From positions 1 to 64,000 of the forward strand of contig WION01000041.1 of the NCBI GenBank assembly GCA_015039365.1: a stretch of 64,000 bases of DNA, in the 5' to 3' direction. The first letter of the stretch is position 1. Every line of letters begins with the position of its first letter. Both the position numbers and the translations under genes were made by a program. The notes under the pieces are model-generated. The model ran no database searches, had not been told where the DNA came from, and was given only the letters and a program-made list of their open reading frames with translations. Of this stretch, positions 1 through 11,400 are shown one piece after another. Source of the stretch: Amanita rubescens. Taxonomy: Eukaryota; Basidiomycota; Agaricomycetes; Agaricales; Amanitaceae.

Positions 1-1555
1 GGACTGGGAGACTAGCACGATTATTGAAGCAATCCTGCAAATTCTTAAATCAGATACTGAAGCACGGATACTTGCATGTGCCCCAAGCAACGCCGCAGCA
101 GACTTGATCGCTACGAAGCTCAGCACCATCCTGAACAACCAGGTGCTATTCCGATATAACGCTCCATCACGTAGTATTAAGGGGATATCAGCCGAAGTCT
201 TGAAGCATTCCCACTTCGTACAGGCCGACACAGTCAACCGTCACATTTCGGGGTCCCGTCGGATAAAATCAAGCGTTTCAGAGTCATCGTTTCAACTTGT
301 ATCTCTTCATCGTTTGCCGACGGTATTGGGATACCACGCGGCCATTTCAGCCACATATTCATAGATGAGGCTGGTCAAGCCACCGAGCCTGAGACGCTCG
401 TATCTATAAAGACCCTTGCAGATTCAAGGACCAACATTATACTAACCGGAGACCCAAAGCAGTTGGGACCTGTTATCCAATCCCCCATAGCGCGACAACT
501 AGGTTTGCAAATCAGTTATTTGGAACGGTTGATGGAGCGCGAGGTGTACAACGTAGAGAATTTCAGTGGTGTAACGTAGGTGCATCCGTTCAATTATGGT
601 TCCATTGCCTCACCTTGCGTGGTCTAGCGTTGTAAAACTGTTGAATAACTATCGATGTCATCCAGCTATACTCAAAGTCCCGAACGAGCAGTTCTACAAC
701 GGTGAGCTGAAAGCAAAGGCAAACCCCGAAAAAGTCAACAAATATCTGGGGTCTCCAATCCTCCCGAACGTCAAGTTCCCTATTATATTCATGCCGTTTT
801 GGGAAAATGAAAGGAAGCATCATCCCCTCTTACTTCAACGTTGATGAGCTTTGCAAAGTTAAGCAATATGTTCAGATGTTACAAACCGCCAAGAGATATC
901 ATACAGTGAGTCGCAACACATCCTTTGTTAGCGGTCAGTATAAGAGTCGCTTTAGGTGAAAAGGATATCGGGATCATTGCGTTATATCACGCCAATGTCT
1001 TAAAATCCGAAAAGCGCTTCACGGAATTGCAGAAGAAATCAAGGTTGGTAGCGTTGAAGAGTTCCAGGGACAGGTTGGTTGTCGATTCTAGTCGAATTTA
1101 TTTCTCACCCCTTCGTAGGAACGTTCTGTGATCATCATGTCGACAGTCCGCAGTAGCGAGAAGTTTATCGAGTTCGATATTCGTCACAATTGGGGTTCGT
1201 CGCAAACCCTCGGAAGTTTAACGGTATGCAAGCCTCCTGCTTAGAAGTATAGCTGATATCCTATTAGTTGCTATCACTCGAAGCCAGGCCCTACTGATCA
1301 TTGTCGGGAACCCTCGGTTTTATCAATAGACCCTATGTGGAGGTACTTCCTCAACTACGTTTACAATAATGGAGGGTGGAGAGGACCTGTTCCTGATTGG
1401 GATACGAATGCCGAGGTTGACTTGAGCGGTGGTTACGACAAGGCCATGCATCAACAGCCCAGCTAGACATGAACGAGTTTACTCGTCGAATGGAATCATT
1501 GACGATGGGTGGGATTGACGATGACGGTGCTGGCGTGCATTTGAGGGAAGAGTAG
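1..1555 (+). pseudogene. MOV10/SDE3-like SF1 RNA helicase, degenerate copy 1 (5' end outside window)
   Basis: The window opens inside the helicase core. Recognisable in order are the end of the Walker A exon, the APSNAAAD motif (~90-110), Walker B with FIDEAGQATEPE (~355-390), GDPKQLGPVI (~450-480), YLERLMEREVY, and near the 3' end remnants of the EEFQG and final helicase motifs. These are hallmarks of Upf1-like SF1 helicases of the MOV10/SDE3/Armitage group, which act in RNA silencing. Compared with the second copy at 1902-5408 the reading frame breaks repeatedly: a base is missing in the Walker A lysine codon (~8), and the frame changes again at ~230-270, ~795-830, ~1030 and ~1180. The intron at ~557-627 is in the same place as in copy 2. 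The tail ends at TAG 1553-1555. I read it as a tandem-duplicate pseudogene. Confidence 0.8.
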
Positions 1556-1901
1556 CGTTATATATAATACAGTATAAGTAATGGCGAATCCATCTTCGTG
1601 TCGGCTCCGAGCCGACGGTGTTTTGTAGTATCTGAATTTAGGCTTCAAATTGATGATGGTGTGGGAGGATGTTCGGTTAAGCTCCACCGTGTTACGTGAA
1701 TTTCTCAATATAGTATAGACGTTGCTAAGCGATTAGCGCTTGACAAACACGGTGGCTCGCGGCAGGGCCGATGGCCCCATTCTTAAATGAGCCTCTCCGT
1801 AAAATAATGTGGCCTCATTTCACTCAGTGGGCCTCACACCACCTCAAGAGGAGCGAGCGTGCATTTCGTGCATTTACCCCTCCTTCACTGACATACTCGC
1901 G

Positions 1902-4900
1902 ATGGCGCGAATTTGTCCCAATTTTCTTGCCTATGGATCGTGTTCCGACGCGTCTTGTAACATGAACCACAACACATTTACGTGTGAGCCGTGTGGTTTT
2001 GTCACGTCAAGTGGGGCATACTACAAGTCGCACATGGAAGGGAAGAAACACCGAAAGTGCATTGCCTGCCGCAATGTGACACTATTCTGTCCTCTCTGCC
2101 AGAGAAACATTCCAAGCGCTGCTTGGACTGCTCATGTGGGGGGTCGCCCTCACCGTGAAGAAGCAGCGCGACAAAATGCCTCCTCAGATGTTTCTCCTCA
2201 GGAAGGCATAACCTCCGCGACCGAGGTTTACTGCGACATGTGCCGTTTTGCGGTCCGCCGGTGGGGATGGGAACGCCATGTTACGAGCCCCCGACATAAG
2301 AAGAGAGAAGAATACTTGTCTTTCAAGGCCGCGTTGGATGAGATGGAGAAGGACAAGAATGGGTTGATGACCGAAGGCGACTTTGACTTTGGCATTGTGG
2401 AACCTAATATTGCTGCTTATGGCACGCGTCGCGCCGCGAAGGTTCGGTTGACTGCACCTTCCTCGAGGATTTGCATGATATCCTGCCGACTTCTATCTTC
2501 CAAAGACTCGCAAGACGAAGCTAGTCCTGTGTACGTGTAATCTCAGTTGTTATGAAGTCAATTAATAAAATTGCTTACTTAGGTTTGAAATAACGTTGGA
2601 GGGCGCGAATCGCAATATAACGACTATTACACCGATCACTGTGCAGGTGACTTTCAAACAGAAACATATTGGCCGGTACGAAGACAGGATTGAGATGTTG
2701 TTCGAGGACATCCAGCTTGATCAGCGATTTATCATTTCCAAGCCTTTGTCTGCAATTGTCGGCAGCAAAGCAGACCATGAAGCTCTCAAGCCAATAGCAC
2801 CCTATACTGTGCAGCCCCGTACAACGCGAGAACCAGAACTCAAGGTCATTGAGGGCGTCCAACCTCCATCCACTCAGGCAGTCCCTTATATTGGAAGGCT
2901 TCCTCTCGCCCTCATTCCTTCTCATCTGTTGTCAACCTTGTCGTCTGGAACCACAGGTGAGATTATAGCAAGAATTCGGCGCGCATACCTTCCCCGGGAA
3001 TTCAACTCGGAGACGTACGCAAGATTGTTCAAGCACCTCTTGTGGATAGAAGAATATCGGTCTGAGTAAGATACTTTAATAGTCCATCCCGCAATTGGCG
3101 TTAACTCTTTCAGGCGAGATCTCGAACGATACGACATAACGAACACAACGCTGTCAAAGTATGGTCCATACTATTAGTAAGCACTTTGCAATCCAACCGA
3201 ATCGTGAGTCTGACCTAATAAATTTTCAGTTTGGACGTGCCTGGTCTTGCCGAGAAGCGTCCCAGCGTCCTGATAGGTCAAAGTTTTCGTGCAGAAAATG
3301 TTCTTATTGCTAATGTTGACTCGTAGGTGACAGGATCCTTGTCCAAAGGTCAGACGCTTCAAAGGGCCATTGGTATTCTGGTAGTGTCCACGTCGTGCGA
3401 CAGCGTGAAGTCGGCCTTCGATTCCATGAGTCATTCTCCGGATGGTCGTCAAACCAGACTTACAACGTCAGATTCAAGTTGAACCGCTTGGTCTTGCAAA
3501 GACAGCATATGGCAATGGATACAGCTTTCTCTCAAGATCGGGTTTTGTTTCCGGAAGGCATACATCTGCAGGCTTTCAGATTAGTCGAACCACCGATTAG
3601 GGCCATCGACCCGCTAATCCGAAAGAACGCACTGCAACTAAGGGCGGCCACGACGATCGTGAATAGCCCGCCAGGTTCCGTTCCCTTCATAATCTTTGGA
3701 CCGTGTGTTACGTTATTCGTCGTGAGGTCTCGTACGATCTGATATGTTTTGATACGACAGGCCGGGTACCGGGAAGACCATCACTATGATAGAGGCTATG
3801 AAACAAATATTGAGAAAGTATCCCAACGCCAGAGTGCTAGCATGTGCACCGAGCAATTCAGCTGGCAGACATCCTTGTATCGCGACTCGGCTCCACTCTT
3901 GGTCCTGACGAAATGTTTCGCTTCTATGCGCCATCTCGGTCCAAGGCGCATATTCCCATCGAACTGTTAAAGTACGCTCACGTCCGGGATGATGGGTCAT
4001 TCTCTGTGCCTCCTATGGCAAGAATGAAACGCTTCCGCATAATAGTCACGACATGCGTCTCCGCTTCAGTCGTTGCCGGGATCGGCCTTCCCAGAGGACA
4101 CTACAGTCATGTCTTCATTGACGAAGCGGGGCAAGGCAACTGAGCCCGAGGCATTCGTGTCCATCAAGACGATAGCAGCCAATGCAACGAATATTGTGCT
4201 ATCGGGAGACCCCAAGCAACTTGGACCTATCATTCGCTCAACTGTTGCTCGAGTACTGGGCCTTGAGAAGAGCTATCTTGAGCGATTGATGGAGCGTGAG
4301 GTATACGATATCGAGAGACATCATGGCACGACGTGGGTGATGTGTTATTTGCGATCCGTGCAATGCGTTATTGTGACATACCTTTTCTATCTTCTAGCAT
4401 CGTCAAGCTTGTCCAGAACTTCCGGTCGCACGAAGCTATCCTCAAATTCTCGAATGAAAGGTTCTACGGTGGTGATCTCCAGAAGTGCGCCGATCCCTGG
4501 TGTTACAAACGCCTACATCGGCTCTCAGTTCTTGCCTTCAAGGGATTTCCCCATCGTATTCCATGCTGTCGCCGGAAGAGACGAACGCGAAGCTTACTCA
4601 CCTTCATTCTTCAACATCGATGAAGCGATCCAGGTCAAGTCATACGTCCAGGCATTGCGTGCCGAACGGAAGTTCCGAACTGGTGGGTCCTTGTGCACAT
4701 TCAGTTTCACCGTTTCCCTGACGATCGGACGTCTGACCTCTTCTGGCTCACAGCGGAAAGCGATATAGGTATCATAACGCCGTACAATGCGCAGTGTTTG
4801 AAGATCCGGGCCATCCTTAAGGGTGTAGCTGACGATATCAAGGTGGGCAGCGTTGAAGAGTTCCAGGGACAGGTACGGTACTTTTTTTGCGGCCGCTCTC

Positions 4901-5408
4901 AATGGTCAGTATGGTAACAACTGACACCCTTGTCAGGAACGCAAGGTTATTATCATTTCTACCGTAAGGAGCAGTAGAGAATTTATCGAATACTGATCTC
5001 CGTCACACTCTTGGTTTTGTAGCGAGCCCGCGAAGATTCAATGGTATGTATTCATCGCAGAGAGTTTTTAACCTGGCTAATTTTGCTTTTCCTTTTCGTT
5101 CAGTGGCTGTAACAAGGGCTAAATCGCTCTTGATTATTATTGGCGATCCACACGTGCTTTCTCTTGACCCCCTGTGGCGTTCGTTTATGAACTACATTTA
5201 TAATCACGGGGGATGGACAGGGCCTCTTCCAACTTGGGATACGGAAGAACCCGTTGAAGAGCGAGGAGGGTACGACAAGAGAATTCGGGCAAAGGCAGAA
5301 ATCGACATGAATGATTTCGCAAGGCGTATTGAAGCTCTCACCCTTTCGAGGATAGACGGAGAAGACTACGATGCCAATGTAGATAGACCCTGGAGAGATG
5401 TTGAGTGA
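1902..5408 (+). pseudogene. MOV10/SDE3-like RNA helicase with CCCH and three U1-type zinc fingers, copy 2, frameshifted
   Basis: Near full-length multi-exon gene. The start at 1902 immediately precedes a CCCH finger (C-x8-C-x4-C-x3-H). Three C2H2 fingers of U1/matrin type follow (each C-x2-C-x12-H-x5-H), then a linker and the SF1 core: GPPGTGKT (~3765-3785, split by an intron), [33 protein letters not shown] and VAVTRAKSLLIIIGDP, ending at TGA 5406-5408. Exons 1-3 begin at 1902, 2583 and 3114; all introns are GT-AG. MOV10/SDE3 proteins unwind RNA in silencing and RNP remodelling. Alignment with copy 1 shows four single extra bases in exons, at ~3865 (G), ~4136 (G), ~4498 (T) and ~4994 (T); each breaks the frame. 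Domain order is otherwise perfect, so either the decay is recent or some indels are assembly errors. Confidence 0.75.
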
Positions 5409-7300
5409 AGACACAATGGGTCTAGAGCGGACGCAAAACCCTCATTCCAAAACGATACAATTAATTTCGTTCCTTCATCATTGCCATTCCTTATATTACT
5501 AACGTTATCTTATTTAGATATACACTTCATATACCATCATATAATCACTACCTAGCGGTTGAAGAATAATACTAGCTCGTCTATCCTGACTGCTGATGTG
5601 TGAGGTGTGAGAGAAACTATTAAATCCGTTTCATCGTTGCTAGGGGCTTCACTTCCGCTTCGGAGGTGAGCCACGCGAGCCAATTGTGGCCAGCGCTCAG
5701 GTACCAACCAATGTTCCATATGCAAGTGATGTCTAATTTTATCGCGTTCGGCACTCTGACGTCAACCCCACATGGATAGACCTCTTGGCTCTTTGTAATT
5801 GCGCTTGGAAACGCCTAGTTGACGAGAACAATCGAAGCAGGGCAAGACGTGATCCGGACGGGACAGATCACAGGATACCCGAAAAGTTATCATTCCCCCA
5901 GACGTTCGCGAGAAAGGAGATTGATTTTTTTTCGGGCGCTGGCCCGTATGATAAAAATATACACGCGAACAGCAAATTGGTTACGCCCAAGTGGCAGATT
6001 TCATTACCGTCGATTGCGCAACGTTTCTCGGAAAGCAGGAGCGCGTCCGAGTCGGCGATGCACTACTTTAGCCTGCTAGAGCGTTAAAAGTCAAAACGAT
6101 GCGATAGCCGATGCAAGCGCAACTCCGATGGGCCTACGTAGTCAGCCCCATCGAGCAAGTGAAACTTGCGTGGGACGGCGAGAAGAAGATGGAAACCATC
6201 GAGAAAAATGCTTAGGAGTAAGTCAATGCCTAAAGTTTCTTAAACATCGGTATTTATCATGCTGTTCGTGGCATAAATTATCAGAATCAAATCGCGAAGC
6301 GTGCGCAGGTCGTGGTGATTGATTTTCAGGGCAGGAATATGAGTCAATCGATGACCAGGTAACCTCGTAGAGGCCGGATTCCCGATCCGCGCTCATCGCC
6401 CCGTAGCGGCAGCTGTGTCTTAGCGGCGTTTTGTGTGTCGATTGTTTTCGGGGAAGAAGAATGCAATTGCAGTCAACGGAACGCCGTACAAATGCAAATA
6501 CGTGATGCGGGCTTTACGGCGACTAAGTAAGTATTCTGCCTACATAAGCCTGGGAAGTGGCGTTGGAGAAGCAGGTCAATTTGATAGCAGAAATTGATAG
6601 ACGCGCACGTTGGTGCAAGTGTCGGAACGCCGAAGACCGCAATGCATTACGGCCATTACGCTTAGATCCTTCAACAGCGCGAAAGTGGCCAACGAACGTC
6701 TTTTTACCGTGACAGGAGCAGAAGGTAATGTCTCCACCACGAGTCTGACTCAAGCACTCCTTCGGAATGGCTAATTTCAGCCCGAGGCTCCAGCGACGGC
6801 AACGCATTCCGTATGCGCATGTGGTATATTACTCTCTTATCTGCTCAATCGCAAACCGTGGCCACTGACGGTGCCTTGAGGGTGTCATGATATTTTCACA
6901 CGAAGTGGAGCCGCGTGTCAAGGCGTCCCTGGCCATTCCATATGTTATTTGAAACCGGGGCGTAGGTAACTTGGAAACGTGGCGCTTGGTCTGAGGACGC
7001 GCACTAAGACCGGAAGGGAGGTAATCTGGAGGTGATTAACGTGTCAACCTAGGTAGAATGGGCACAACCGAGGACATCTATCTAAAGCACGATCGATATC
7101 GCTGGCACGGAGATCACCTGAAGCTTGTGTGGCGGGTGCTGAAATGGACGGGCCGTGCGCAGTGGCAGGACCGGCGGAGTTGTGTGATGGTTCCTCGGTG
7201 CCTGTGTATGGGAATTCCCAGCACGTGATCGATGAGGAAATGTGCCTGATCGTGGCTGCTAAATTGTCGCCTGCCTGCTCTCCCATCGTTTCCTCTCCCC
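5409..7300. other. Intergenic, no gene seen
   Basis: About 1.9 kb between the helicase copy and the G-alpha gene. Short open frames occur on both strands, but none shows a recognisable domain, a signal peptide or convincing splice structure. The last few hundred bases presumably hold the G-alpha promoter. Confidence 0.6.
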
Positions 7301-9572
7301 ATGCCAGTCGTCTCCTCCTCAAGGCGAAGTTTTACCACTGACGACCCTTTCGATGTCGCTCTCAGGCCTCCACAGAATGAATCACCTCAAGAGCGTCAAC
7401 AGAGGCTTTCGCGCGAAGACGAGGCAAAGAAAGTTAGCCAGGCTATCGACGCAGGCATCAAGGCGGAGAGACAGGCGCGGAGGAAGCAGCGTATCGTCAG
7501 ATTACTTCTTCTGGGCCAGAGCGAGTCGGGTGAGGAATGATCATCTCACTTCTTCAATCAGTCTATAACTAGATGTATGCAGGCAAATCGACCACTCTTA
7601 GGCGTGAGTAACCCCTCACAATCCACCGCCCGTCTTGTCACATCTCGTGCTCTTAGAGTTCCAACGTTTATACACTCCCACCACATTTCGTCAAGAGAGA
7701 ATCCTATGGCGTGCGGTTATCCAGCTTAACGTTGTTCGGTCAATCCGCACGATCCTCGAGGCCGTTTCTTCTGCCTCCGTTTCAACATCCCCGACCACTT
7801 CGCCTTACTCTTCCCCTAAAATGAAGTCACGGGTACCCCGTATATCTCAGAACTCGGACTCTAGCCAAAGTAAGAATGGCGAATCATCCCGTGCTATGGA
7901 GAACTCGCGTAAGGGGTCGGGAGGCGGGTATGGCCACGATTCTGACTCTGAACGCGGTGGGCGACGTTCTAACCGCTCTCCAACCTTACTCGGTGTTCCC
8001 TCCCCCCTTGAGAATCTTAAAAACCGCCTTGCACCCCTTCGTCGCGTAGAAACGCTTCTGATCGCAAAGCTTGTATCCCCGAACGAGGAAGAACCAACCC
8101 ACCTGGGTCGCTCCTCTGGGTCCTCGGGCTCGCCGGTTAGCCAGACTTTTCCTACTCAACCGCACCATTTACCACGTCGGCCATCACAAAACGGTGTACT
8201 ACCTCGTGACCAGGAATTTTTCGTTCGGGCAAGTCAGGGAATAAAAGGCGTGTTAACACGTGCAAGGGCAGCCAATTCGAGTGTAAGCGAGAGTGACGAC
8301 AGTGTATCTGACAGGCGCACAACCGGCCTCAGAGATGGGGATGCAGAGACCCCAGATGAGATCCAGGAGGTCTTGCATGCCTGTCATGATGATATGATTC
8401 AACTATGGTACGATGAAAATGTTCGGGAAATATTGAGGACGAAGAAAATAAGGCTAGAGGAGACTTCCGGATTGTGAGTGTTGCCACGTTGCCGCGAACC
8501 CTGAGCAATTCTGACGTATGTTTTAGCTTCTTAAATGATTTGGAACGCGTAACATCTTTGCGATATGTTCCGTCCGACGGTCAGATACGATCTAACCCTT
8601 GTCCATTCACGCGCTAACGAGGCGCAGAGGATGTGTTGAAAGCTCGCCTCAAGACAGTCGGCGTCTGCGAGTATAAATTCACAATGGAGGTTTCAATCGG
8701 CCGAGATTATGGTGCAGAGTGGCGCATAATTGATGTCGGAGGTACCAGAAGTCAGGTGAGATAAAACCTTTGAACGATGGCTCATGCTAATTCGCTTCAG
8801 CGTCGTAAGTTTAATTTCCCACGCAAATAGGGTTCATCAATATATCTGTTACTCCCGTAGCCACTTGGGTACCTTTCTTTGATGACGGTATGCAAATCCT
8901 ATATGATCTGTCACATCCTTCTAAAGATGGCAAATAGCGGATGCTATCATCTTCCTTGCACCTATATCGGGCTTCGATCAGGTCCTGGCCGAAGATCGGT
9001 CTGTCAACCGGCTGGTACGTCTCCTATCGTGAAATGATCAACGATCTGAACGCGATCTAACAGGAAGACACCATCTTACTGTGGAAAGACGTTTGTTCAA
9101 ACAAACTGCTTGCGAACGTGGAACTCATCTTGTTCATGAACAAATGCGATATATTCGAAGCGAAGCTCAACTCAGGATTAATGTTAGTTCTATTGCTCAA
9201 ACCATAAATCTATTCACCCCCATATTAGGTTGTCAAAGTACGTTCGGAGTTACGGCGACAGGGAGAACGAGTTTGAAGCGGCTAGCAAATGTGAGAAAAG
9301 TTGAAAACCTGACCGTTATTCCTGCATCTAACACTACTGGCCAGATCTGAGGGGCAAGTTCAACGCCATCCACCGGGAGCACTCACCTAATCCACGCAAA
9401 TTCTATGCCTTTTGTACATCTGTAACTGATACGACTACAACGTCCGGCATCATTGCCAGCGGTACGTTCCCTCTCCTTTCTTCCTTGAAACGAAAATAGT
9501 CCTTATCGATGCTATTTGACAGTTCGCGACATGGTCGTTAGACGAAACTTAAAACAATCAAAAATGATGTAA
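7301..9572 (+). CDS. G-protein alpha subunit, divergent Agaricomycete type with large helical-domain insert
   Basis: Heterotrimeric G-alpha, a membrane-associated GTP switch, encoded in about eleven exons. Visible motifs: P-loop GQSESGKSTT split by an intron (~7520-7595); the helix RILWRAVIQLNVVRSIRTIL; a serine-rich low-complexity insert (~7770-8340) that enlarges the helical domain; switch I ARLKTVG with its arginine kept; switch II DVGGTRSQ; FMNKCD (NKxD); and CTSVTDT near the C-terminus. The end is KQSKMM at TAA 9570-9572. Two oddities: the switch II glutamine that positions the hydrolytic water in ordinary G-alphas is a threonine, and there is no N-terminal Met-Gly myristoylation site. 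From memory, expanded Agaricomycete G-alpha groups often share such a substitution, so this may be a family trait rather than damage. Confidence 0.9.
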
Positions 9573-9970
9573 ATGCCTCGGTCTTTCTGCACTCGGTACT
9601 ACATCGCCCATCTATTGCTAAATCTGAACTACACTATGGGACTCTGGAATATTTACCAGCGACGATTTCGGTATGACACGATGATTGATTACGATTCGAT
9701 CTACCTGTATTCGACATTCAATCGGCACCTCTTTCCCCCTATTTTTCGCATATAAATCCACTATATACATTAGCATAATAGAGTTGTTGTTTGATACAAG
9801 TCGCTTTTAGTTGTATTATTTGTATCTTTAACGTATCTTACGAATTGCGATACGGTCGAGTTATGGTCAGGACTTGACGTACGTGCCACCGGCGACTGCA
9901 CTCCGCCCTCTTGTATGATTGGCCTAGAAACCGGGGCCGATATGAATTTGAACATAGCATGGCCTCATTA
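9573..9970. other. Intergenic, no feature seen
   Basis: AT-rich 3' flank of the G-alpha gene up to the edge of the duplicated segment. No gene or structured repeat recognised. Confidence 0.5.
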
Positions 9971-10030
9971 ATTGTAGCACCAACTCGATCGGTGGCTGTG
10001 GCTTTATTATTGGGCGGCCCATAATTCCGC

Positions 10031-10039
10031 CGAGACCAT
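10031..10039. repeat. Target-site duplication, left copy (CGAGACCAT)
   Basis: Nine bases directly before the left terminal repeat, repeated exactly at 10865-10873 after the right one. The unoccupied homologous site near 55399-55413 (opposite strand) has a single copy, differing at the first base. Confidence 0.9.
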
Positions 10040-10133
10040 CAGACTCCTACCCAGTCCCTCGGTGCTGCGCTTGACGAGCTTAAGTAAGCGTTAACGCACC
10101 GGAGGGACTGGCTTTTAACACATGTAAACAAAA
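10040..10133 (+). repeat. Left terminal inverted repeat
   Basis: 94 bp matching the reverse complement of 10771-10864 with no mismatch seen. It contains an internal imperfect hairpin. Confidence 0.9.
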
Positions 10134-10327
10134 GGTCTGCAATGCCGAGCGTCACACGTCGATCACATTCATTTGTCTTATCTTTGCATTCGTGTACGCT
10201 CCATACAGCTTAGTAGTGATGTATAATTGTGATGAGGTTAGGAATGTTGTTGCTTCCATGCTCGTCTAGTTAAAGCTGGCCAGGGTGAGATTCGTCTATA
10301 TATAAAACCTGTGATGTATAGTTACAA

Positions 10328-10409
10328 TTGGCTGTTTGGCTGAATGGTTGTTATGATGGTTTGTTTTTGCATGGCTTGGGGTTCAAATCCGGGCAGGCTC
10401 ACCTTTTTA
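10328..10409 (+). other. tRNA-like segment 1 inside the transposon
   Basis: Shows an A-box-like TGGCTGAATGGTT, a B-box-like GGTTCAAATCC at tRNA-like spacing, and a run of five T directly downstream (a Pol III stop signal). Acceptor and T arms do not pair convincingly, so I do not call a functional tRNA. It aligns with segment 2 on the other strand. Confidence 0.5.
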
Positions 10410-10498
10410 TGCCTTCAGCATTAGCCACCATAAGTCTCTGTGGCATTTTATTTGCATCTACGAGCATAGCACATAGTGACTATCTGTCTCATATAGAA

Positions 10499-10580
10499 AA
10501 AATGTGGTTGGTGCTGGAATTGAACCCTCAACCATACAAAAATAATTGAGAGTTTAACCACTCAGCCACAGAGGCAATTA
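10499..10580 (-). other. tRNA-like segment 2 inside the transposon, inverted
   Basis: Read on the minus strand: A-box-like TGGCTGAGTGGTTAA (as in tRNA-Ser/Leu), B-box-like GGTTCAATTCC and a run of six T just after. It is clearly similar to segment 1 along its whole length, giving a second, internal inverted repeat. The cloverleaf is degenerate. Confidence 0.5.
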
Positions 10581-10770
10581 AATTATGTATTCAAATGTAT
10601 TACATATAGGACAATCTTGCTCCCCCAGCCCAAAAACCAGGCAATGTAGGGGAATAACAATATGTGATTTACTCAAGTCCTTTGACAATGCATGTAGAGA
10701 ATACATAAAGTCGAGGAAGAATATTTCAGCATTAGTTAAGCGACGAGGTCACGTCACGTCGTGCCGAGCG

Positions 10771-10864
10771 TTTTGTTTACATGTGTTAAAAGCCAGTCCC
10801 TCCGGTGCGTTAACGCTTACTTAAGCTCGTCAAGCGCAGCACCGAGGGACTGGGTAGGAGTCTG
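10771..10864 (-). repeat. Right terminal inverted repeat
   Basis: Inverted partner of 10040-10133, 94 bp, followed directly by the second CGAGACCAT copy at 10865-10873. Confidence 0.9.
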
Positions 10865-11400
10865 CGAGACCATGTGTTTTTGATCCATCACGGTAGACAT
10901 CGACGTTGATCCTGCACTATACTCAACTTCGCGTTGGAATGTATAGAAGATGATAAATTTGATCAAATTGAATTGGAAGAACAGTTTCGATGAAGGCTCA
11001 CCGTTGTGCGGCTCGGGTATTCTGGCAGCGATAGCTACCGGATTTGAAACTGAAATTTAAGCCGAACATACTTGAGTCTGCTCTAGCCTACGCTACCTCG
11101 GATAATGCGTGAATTGATTATACTCGAGTCGGACGGCCAAACTTCATTGGAGCGAAGCCGATCCAGCACAACTACTAGTTCCTCGAGCGGCACCATATTG
11201 GACTTTGGTGATGCCGCAAATATGAGCCACTCATTGTAAATTCGACTCTCACAACGGCCCATTTCCCCCCTTTCGCTCACTTCGATCTCGTGACTCTGAG
11301 ATTGGAATTTTTATACAAAAAATTCTAAACTAAATGTACCCTAGGTTCAAGCAGCCAAGTCCTCGCAATACTCTTGCAGTAGCCCACGATAGCACGACAA

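Larger units (their letters stand above)
10040..10864. mobile_element. Non-autonomous DNA transposon (MITE-like, Mutator-type features)
   Basis: 825-bp element with 94-bp terminal inverted repeats that look identical by eye (10040-10133 and 10771-10864, starting CAGACTCCTACCC) and a 9-bp target-site duplication. There is no transposase gene inside. Each terminal repeat contains an imperfect palindrome (CCAGTCCCTC pairing with GAGGGACTGG), so single-stranded ends could form hairpins. The interior carries two tRNA-like segments in opposite orientation. A 9-bp duplication with long terminal repeats fits Mutator-like elements; hAT elements usually make 8 bp. Family placement is inference; the insertion itself is proven by the empty site in arm B. 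Confidence 0.88.

Noticed and set aside
1..5408. Helicase frameshifts as general poor sequence quality
   Set aside because: Neighbouring long genes (aspartokinase, NIPA, lectins, HAD pair) show no such indels, so global error is unlikely, though local error at the four sites cannot be excluded.
10328..10580. Genuine tRNA genes inside the transposon
   Set aside because: A and B boxes and oligo-T stops are present, but acceptor and T stems do not pair, so they are listed as tRNA-like only.
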